Shown piece after piece: positions 59,286-64,000 of a stretch of DNA of 64,000 bases. The DNA lies in assembly GCA_028283825.1 (NCBI GenBank), contig JAPWJW010000004.1, positions 376,292-440,291 of the forward strand, read 5' to 3'. Below the pieces are notes generated by a model. That model worked only from the letters and a program-made list of their open reading frames with translations. It was not told where the DNA came from and ran no database searches. Both the position numbers and the translations under genes were made by a program. Every line of letters begins with the position of its first letter. Within the stretch, counting starts at the first letter, position 1. This DNA comes from Azospirillaceae bacterium. GTDB lineage: Bacteria; Pseudomonadota; Alphaproteobacteria; Azospirillales; Azospirillaceae.

Positions 59286-62200
59286 CTACCTCCCTGGCCG
59301 GGTGCGCCAGGCGGCGGACGCGCGGTCCATGAAGGCATCCGGCTGGATCGGGGGCAAGGCCTGGGCCGCGTCGGAAAAGAAGGACTGGCCCGCCCATAGG
59401 CCGTGATCGCCGACCATGAAGAAGCGGCGCTTGGCCCGGGTCAGCGCGACATTCAGAAGATTGGGCTTTGATGCCGCCCACTGCGCCGCCCCTTGGGTTT
59501 CCGCGTCGGTGCCCAGGACCATGATCACGGTATCCTCCTCCTTGCCCTGGAAGGTGTGTACCGTGCCGATCCGGGCGGACCAGCGATTCAGGACGCTGGC
59601 GGTCGGGTGGGGTCCGTCATCCCACACCCCGGAGCCCAGGCTGATCGCCCTGACCAGTTTCTCCTTCACCTCCTTGAAGGGGGAAATCACGTAGACGTCC
59701 GGCAGCGTGCCGAACTCCGCATATGTCGCTGCCAGCAGGCGCGCCACGAAGGCGGTCTGTGCCGGCACCGACTGCCGTCCCTCGACCGTCCCGCCGATGT
59801 CGATCCAGGCGGAGGCGCCGAAGAACGGCGCGGCATCCCCCGGGGGCAGACGGTGGTCGGGACCGAACACCATCTTGCCCTGGTAGGCGATGGTGTTGGC
59901 GACGTGGAACATCGGATCGATGCACCGCCGGTGCACACGCAACGGGCTTCCGATCCATATGGGGTCGCCGCCCTCCGTCGGGACGCTGGTGCCCAGGGGG
60001 TTGGCCGCATCCGCCAGTACCTGTACCGACACCATGTCCGGCGAATAGCTGCCGCCGCGCGTATGCGGCGACAGCGCCGCCAGGTCGGTGATCAGGCGCT
60101 TGGGCAGGGTGAACACCGGCTCGATCTGCAAGGGATCACCGATGACCAGCGCCCGTTGCGCCCGGTGCAACGCGCCGACGGCCGCTTGCGGCACCGCCTG
60201 GCCCGCCTCGTCAATGAACAGCCAGCCCAGCGACGCCGCACCCAGCCCCCTGAACTGGCGCGCGTAGGAGGCGAACGTGCAGGAGACCACCGGCACCACC
60301 ATGAACAGGCTCTGCCAGATGGCCTGCAGGGCCGCGGCGTCCCGCGCGACACCCCCTTGAAGCAGCAGTTCGCAGGCCATGAGGTTGTGGCCGAACCCGC
60401 CGCCCTTCACGGACACCTCAGCCAGCCAGGCCTCATGCAGGCGCAGCGCCGCCCGGAACAGTTCGGACCGCAGGTCGGCCAGTTCAGGCAGATGCCACAG
60501 GCCGGCTTTCTGCGGGGCGTCCCCTTCCAGATCGTCCAGGTTCGCCGGCGGCGTGATGGCACCGAAGCGATCCCGCAGGCCGCGATGGGCCCGGTCCAGC
60601 CGGGTCCAATCGTCCGCCGCCGCTTGCCGTCGGCGTTCGGCGGTCGCCAGGTTCGCTTGCGCCTGGTCGTGGGCGGCCTGGGCTTCCGATACCTGGCGCT
60701 TCAGTTTGTTGAGCACGTCGTGTTGGCGAAGTTGCGCCTCGGCATTGGCGCGCACCTGGGCCCGGTGCTGGCGCGCGGTGGCCGTGCCCCAGAGGCGCTG
60801 CCACAGGGACGGCGCCTGCCGGTCGATCAGGCGTTCCTCCTCGGCCAGCGCCGACAGTCCGGCCTGGGCGGCGTTGGCTTGCTCTTGCGCCAGTGTCAGC
60901 GCCTGCCACCGGCCGTGCGACGCCGCCTGGGCGGCGGCCAGGGCCCGTTCGGCTTCGTCACACCAATCGTGCCGGGTGCGGCCGGACAGCTGTTGGTGCA
61001 GGTCGGCATATTCGGCCATCTGCGCGATCAGGGCCTCGACCGCCTTTTCCGCGGCGTTGAACGCTTTGGCCGCGTCGTGGAAGGGTGGGACGGGCACTTC
61101 CGTCCGCCATTCCCACAGCGTGAGCGGACGATCCCCGCCCGCCTTGTATGCCTCCGGTTTGATCTTGAGGCCCAGCAGGCGCGCCGCGAAGCCCCGGCGG
61201 TTCGCCGCGCGGCCCAGCGCGCAGGCGATCAGGCCCCAGGGCATGTCGTCGTTCGACAGCCTGCGGCAACTGCCGTCGCCTTTCTGCGCGGCGACCTTGT
61301 GCGCCACCCGTTGCAGGTAGCCGAAGTCCTCACCCTTCCGGACCGAGGCCCGTTTCGGCAGGTCATGGGAAATGTTCTCGACGGCCGCGTTGTTGGAGGA
61401 CGCGACCACCATCTCGAAACCCGTCAGGGCGGGGATCAGCGTTGAAAGATGAAGCGGGCCGGCCTTGCCCGGGACCGTGATCCTGCCATCGAAGGCGGCC
61501 TTGGCGCTGTCCAGCCCGGCCAGCACCCGGGCGCGGCTGACGATGGTGTCGGCGATGATGTCGCGCAACAGCGTGGTCTTGCCGGTGCCGGGCGGCCCGT
61601 TGACGGACGCCAGGCCGGATGAGGCCAGGTGTTCCCTTGCGGTGTTGACCGCGAACTGCTGCATCAGGCTCATCGCGTGGCCCGGATCGCTCAACCAGCG
61701 GCCCCGGTTCATGCGGCCGGGCGCCAGGGTTTCGACGATCTTCCGGCGCCCCACCTCGGTATAAAGATCCAGGCGCCCGTCCCCGGGCAGCGGCGTCAAA
61801 TAACCGCGCACCGTTTCCGGCACGCGGCCTGCCGCCACATCCGCCATCACCATTTCGATGTCGTCGATGAAGAAGCTGTTCAGGATGCCGATCTCGGGCT
61901 GATCCTCCGGCCCGTCTTCCTCTTCCTCCTCTTCCGCGTCGCTGGGGGCGGTATCCTTGGGGACTGGCGTGGTTTCAGGGGCCTTCCGCAGGATGTCCTT
62001 GGGCGCATCCTTGAACAGGACCTCCAGGGCGGCTTCGGGCTGCCCGGGGGCGGGACGGAAACCCGCCCAATCGGTGAAAAGCGTCGCAAGCGCGCCGACT
62101 TCCGCCGGTTGCAGCGGGCCCTCGGCAACACGGCGCGTCCTGAAGTTGGCAATCCGATTGGCCAGTTCCATCCGCGCCGTTGAAAAGGCTTCGCCGGTCA

Positions 62201-62633
62201 GCGCTTCCAATCCGTTTTCTCGGACGCGGGCGACGGCCCAGGGCAGGCTTGAGACCTCCACCGTCTCGAACTGCGGGCAGGCGGCCGCGTCCAGCCGCAG
62301 GCTGGCGATGCAAGTGCGCCCCTCAAGATCGCCGCGCTGTTCATCCTCATAACGGTCCCGGTCGTCTTGCCCTGGGCCCGCTGGTAGCGCCCGGCTGACG
62401 ATGGCGGGCGCCTCCGACTTGTCGAACACGCCCAGATACAGCGTGTATCCCGCCACGACCTTGTTCGCGGGCGGATTGGCGAAGGTGACGGGAGTCGTTT
62501 CCCCCTTGGCGCGCCACAGGCTCTTGCGCCCGTCCTTTTCACGCAGCCTGTCGTCCAGATCGAAGGGGATGAAAAATTCGGCCTTGTGCCAGAAACGCAG
62601 GATATCCAGCAGGCGGTTCGTGTCTTCGCTCAT
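59286..62633 (-). CDS. Large SF1 (Upf1/DNA2-like) helicase with acidic linker and coiled-coil insertion
   Basis: An 1115-residue predicted nucleic-acid helicase. The N-terminal 330 residues have no recognised fold and include an acidic stretch EEEEEEDGPED (about 230-240). Walker A is NGPPGTGKTTLLRDI (about 343). Between it and Walker B (LFIDEAGQAVPQ, about 802) lies a 450-residue insertion, much of it coiled coil rich in Ala, Gln and Arg (about 525-680). Motif III is GDPLQIEPV; motifs V and VI are GTVHTFQGKEEDTVIM and NVALTRAKRRFFMVGD (about 1059). No nuclease domain is evident. Start 62633 or 62654. Role unknown: repair, RNA processing or phage defence are open. Confidence 0.85.
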   Translation of the reverse strand: MSEDTNRLLDILRFWHKAEFFIPFDLDDRLREKDGRKSLWRAKGETTPVTFANPPANKVVAGYTLYLGVFDKSEAPAIVSRALPAGPGQDDRDRYEDEQRGDLEGRTCIASLRLDAAACPQFETVEVSSLPWAVARVRENGLEALTGEAFSTARMELANRIANFRTRRVAEGPLQPAEVGALATLFTDWAGFRPAPGQPEAALEVLFKDAPKDILRKAPETTPVPKDTAPSDAEEEEEEDGPEDQPEIGILNSFFIDDIEMVMADVAAGRVPETVRGYLTPLPGDGRLDLYTEVGRRKIVETLAPGRMNRGRWLSDPGHAMSLMQQFAVNTAREHLASSGLASVNGPPGTGKTTLLRDIIADTIVSRARVLAGLDSAKAAFDGRITVPGKAGPLHLSTLIPALTGFEMVVASSNNAAVENISHDLPKRASVRKGEDFGYLQRVAHKVAAQKGDGSCRRLSNDDMPWGLIACALGRAANRRGFAARLLGLKIKPEAYKAGGDRPLTLWEWRTEVPVPPFHDAAKAFNAAEKAVEALIAQMAEYADLHQQLSGRTRHDWCDEAERALAAAQAASHGRWQALTLAQEQANAAQAGLSALAEEERLIDRQAPSLWQRLWGTATARQHRAQVRANAEAQLRQHDVLNKLKRQVSEAQAAHDQAQANLATAERRRQAAADDWTRLDRAHRGLRDRFGAITPPANLDDLEGDAPQKAGLWHLPELADLRSELFRAALRLHEAWLAEVSVKGGGFGHNLMACELLLQGGVARDAAALQAIWQSLFMVVPVVSCTFASYARQFRGLGAASLGWLFIDEAGQAVPQAAVGALHRAQRALVIGDPLQIEPVFTLPKRLITDLAALSPHTRGGSYSPDMVSVQVLADAANPLGTSVPTEGGDPIWIGSPLRVHRRCIDPMFHVANTIAYQGKMVFGPDHRLPPGDAAPFFGASAWIDIGGTVEGRQSVPAQTAFVARLLAATYAEFGTLPDVYVISPFKEVKEKLVRAISLGSGVWDDGPHPTASVLNRWSARIGTVHTFQGKEEDTVIMVLGTDAETQGAAQWAASKPNLLNVALTRAKRRFFMVGDHGLWAGQSFFSDAAQALPPIQPDAFMDRASAAWRTRPGR

Positions 62634-62752
62634 CGGGCAGCGTAGCCGTGTCATTGACCCCAGGGCCAACCTTCACGTTCAGGTGTGGCGCCGGGGACCA
62701 ACCATAAACGCGACACGCCGCGATGCGAAAACACATTGTGGTTCTGGGGGGA

Positions 62753-63355
62753 TCAGCCCCCCAGGCCCAGCATGCCGATGGCCCCCCCCGTGGCGCCCAT
62801 CGTGTGGTCGTACAGCACCTTGGCGCCGATGGCGATCAGGCCGATGCCGCCTGCCACCTCGGCCCAGCGGCCCAGCACGGGGCCGGCGGCGCGGCCCAGC
62901 ATCACCCCGCCGAACGCCATGGCGAAGGTGACCAGGCCGATCAGGGCGATGGTGGTGGGCACGTCCACGTTCATATAGCCCAGGGTGATGCCCACGGCGG
63001 TGGCGTCGATGCTGGTCGCCAGCGCCGTCATGACCAGGGTCAGGGGCGAATGCCGCTCCGCCTTGGGCGCGTCCTCGTCATGGTTGAACAGGGCCAGCCA
63101 GGCCATGCGGGCGCCGACGAACAGCAGCAGGCCGAAGGCGATCCAGTGGTCGTAGGCCTCGATATAGCGCGCGAAGGTCAGGCCCAGGCCCCAGCCGATG
63201 ATGGGGGCGGCCAGTTCGAACAGGCCGAAATAGGCGCCGACGCGCGCGGCCTCCCGTATGCCGGGGCGGTTCAGGGCGGCGCCCTTGCCCAATGAGGCGG
63301 CGAAGGCGTCCATGGACAGGCTGAACGCCAGGGCGAAAGACGTGGTGATGGGCAT
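62753..63355 (-). CDS. mntP: MntP manganese efflux pump
   Basis: A 200-residue exporter of Mn2+ with six membrane helices in two inverted repeats. Each half has an ion-binding signature: SLSMDAFAASLGKG with Asp16 and ATSIDATAVGITLG (about residue 115). These positions and the length match MntP (DUF204). The start at 63355 follows a manganese riboswitch leader, which is how mntP is controlled in many proteobacteria. A histidine-acidic loop (HDEDAPKAERH) lies between helices 3 and 4. Longer upstream reading is non-coding leader. The helicase start lies 120 bp past its stop. Confidence 0.93.
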   Translation of the reverse strand: MPITTSFALAFSLSMDAFAASLGKGAALNRPGIREAARVGAYFGLFELAAPIIGWGLGLTFARYIEAYDHWIAFGLLLFVGARMAWLALFNHDEDAPKAERHSPLTLVMTALATSIDATAVGITLGYMNVDVPTTIALIGLVTFAMAFGGVMLGRAAGPVLGRWAEVAGGIGLIAIGAKVLYDHTMGATGGAIGMLGLGG

Positions 63356-63454
63356 GCGGGGCGGCCTCGATAACAACGACGGCCAGGCAAGAGACAGCGG
63401 CGACCCACGCATCCGCCTGGCCGGCCGGACGCGCTTCGTGCCACTGGTCTCGCC

Positions 63455-63479
63455 AACGATCCGATTGCGGCGGATCGTT
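63455..63479 (-). promoter_or_regulatory. mntP: Hairpin in the mntP leader (possible expression platform)
   Basis: Perfect 9-bp stem AACGATCCG / CGGATCGTT between the riboswitch aptamer and the mntP start. No T-run follows, so it would act by translation control or as part of an anti-structure rather than as a plain terminator. Confidence 0.5.
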
Positions 63480-63496
63480 CGCTCGCGCCATGGGTG

Positions 63497-63590
63497 CCCG
63501 GTTAAAGCCGGATCACACCAGGTCTGTTGACGCGGCGCCCGCTGAAGATCGCGGGCGGCTACTCCCCAATGATGGGGGGTGCTTAACGGG
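63497..63590 (-). ncRNA. yybP-ykoY manganese riboswitch upstream of mntP
   Basis: On the minus strand the two conserved loops are present: GGGGAGTAG (63559-63567) and CGTCAACAGACC (63521-63532), which form the Mn2+ pocket. A basal stem is suggested by CCCGTTAAGC (63581-63590) and GCTTTAACCGGG (63497-63508); a GCCCGC/GCGGGC stem lies between the loops. This element activates mntP when Mn2+ is high. It begins about 70 bp after the TetR stop and ends about 140 bp before mntP. Confidence 0.85.
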
Positions 63591-63659
63591 GAAGGGGTGT
63601 CGCTGTCAAGCGTGGGGGTGTGACATAGCACCGCGTTTTCGGGGCCGGCCGTCCTGCGG

Positions 63660-64000
63660 TCACGATGTCGGCCGGTCCAGCCAGGCGCGCGTGCCGGCCA
63701 GCAATTCATCCGCCAGGGCCGGATCATCGACCAGGCGCGCCAGGATCACGGCACCCACCATGGCCGACCACCCGCCGATGGCGGCCCGGCGCCGCTCTTC
63801 CGCCGTGTCGTCCGGGGCGCTGTCGGCGAAGGTGTCGATCCGTCGCCGGATGGACGCCGTCAGGGCCGCGCGCGTTTCCACCGAGGCGCGCGCCGCCTCC
63901 GTGCCCAGGGCGGCGAACACGCAGCCCTCCGCCGGATGGTCGCGGTGGTCGGTGCCCAGATAGACATCGGCGAAGTCCCGCATGCCCGCGGGGTAGGGCT
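63660..64000 (-). CDS. TetR-family regulator, C-terminal part (5' end outside window)
   Basis: Partial gene: the frame is open to the right edge. The visible 113 residues match the C-terminal ligand-binding half of TetR-type regulators (GCVFAALGTEAARASVETRA, then IGGWSAMVGAVILARLVDD). The DNA-binding helix-turn-helix would be encoded outside the window. It is on the same strand as mntP, which starts about 300 bp downstream and has its own leader; a shared role is not implied. Confidence 0.75.
   Translation of the reverse strand, partial: PYPAGMRDFADVYLGTDHRDHPAEGCVFAALGTEAARASVETRAALTASIRRRIDTFADSAPDDTAEERRRAAIGGWSAMVGAVILARLVDDPALADELLAGTRAWLDRPTS

Overview
The window is GC-rich double-stranded bacterial DNA with tightly packed genes. 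Gene families (FkbM methyltransferase, TonB receptor, NodT-type outer-membrane factor, ParA with an N-terminal helix-turn-helix, Tat-dependent enzymes) and codon style point to an alphaproteobacterium, probably of the Azospirillum/Nitrospirillum kind; that placement is inference. A complete replication/partition module lies in the middle (30.6-35.2 kb): a Rep_3-type initiator, about 12 iterons, ParA, ParB and four copies of one 16-bp palindrome. The window is therefore probably part of a megaplasmid or chromid rather than the main chromosome. No rRNA, tRNA, CRISPR array or intact insertion sequence was seen.

Layout. 1-6.8 kb: exopolysaccharide genes (polymerase, GT4 transferase, P-loop co-polymerase partner, PAP2 phosphatase, Wza-like exporter, Wzz-like chain-length protein) with a small secreted nuclease-like gene among them. 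6.9-7.6 kb: a VapBC-type toxin-antitoxin pair. 7.7-14.2 kb: a one-direction catabolic-looking cluster (isochorismatase-like hydrolase, XapX, amidohydrolase, DoxX, two-domain VOC protein, porin, DUF1275). 14.3-20.3 kb: a second glycan block (FkbM methyltransferase, a giant glycosyltransferase broken by two homopolymer frameshifts, a coiled-coil protein), with a more AT-rich start. 20.4-24.5 kb: IclR, amidohydrolase/decarboxylase, MFS and AraC genes on the minus strand. 24.8-26.8 kb: a CPA1 antiporter and a stand-alone AraC DNA-binding domain. 27.2-30.5 kb: a D-amino-acid PLP enzyme and a SpdH-like flavoprotein. 30.6-35.2 kb: the replication/partition module. 35.3-38.8 kb: pseudoazurin and a GH127 glycosidase. 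38.9-47.1 kb: a two-component system followed by a tripartite RND pump. 47.2-52.2 kb: a decayed antitoxin gene, a multicopper oxidase, adenine deaminase and a YfcC-type transporter. 52.5-59.3 kb: TonB receptor, CocE-type hydrolase, CapA-like protein and LysR regulator. 59.3-64 kb: a large SF1 helicase, mntP behind a yybP-ykoY manganese riboswitch, and a truncated TetR gene.

The strongest unexplained signals are non-coding. (1) The palindrome GTTCTGACGTCAGAAC occurs four times, only around rep/parAB, including once over the parA promoter and once inside parB; it is a likely replicon-specific parS. (2) A structured repeat of about 100 bp starts 5-14 bp after the stop codon of five genes, always with the same end toward that gene and with stems kept despite sequence change. 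(3) A 17-bp-armed palindrome sits just before an MFS gene. (4) A hairpin can sequester the vapB ribosome-binding site.
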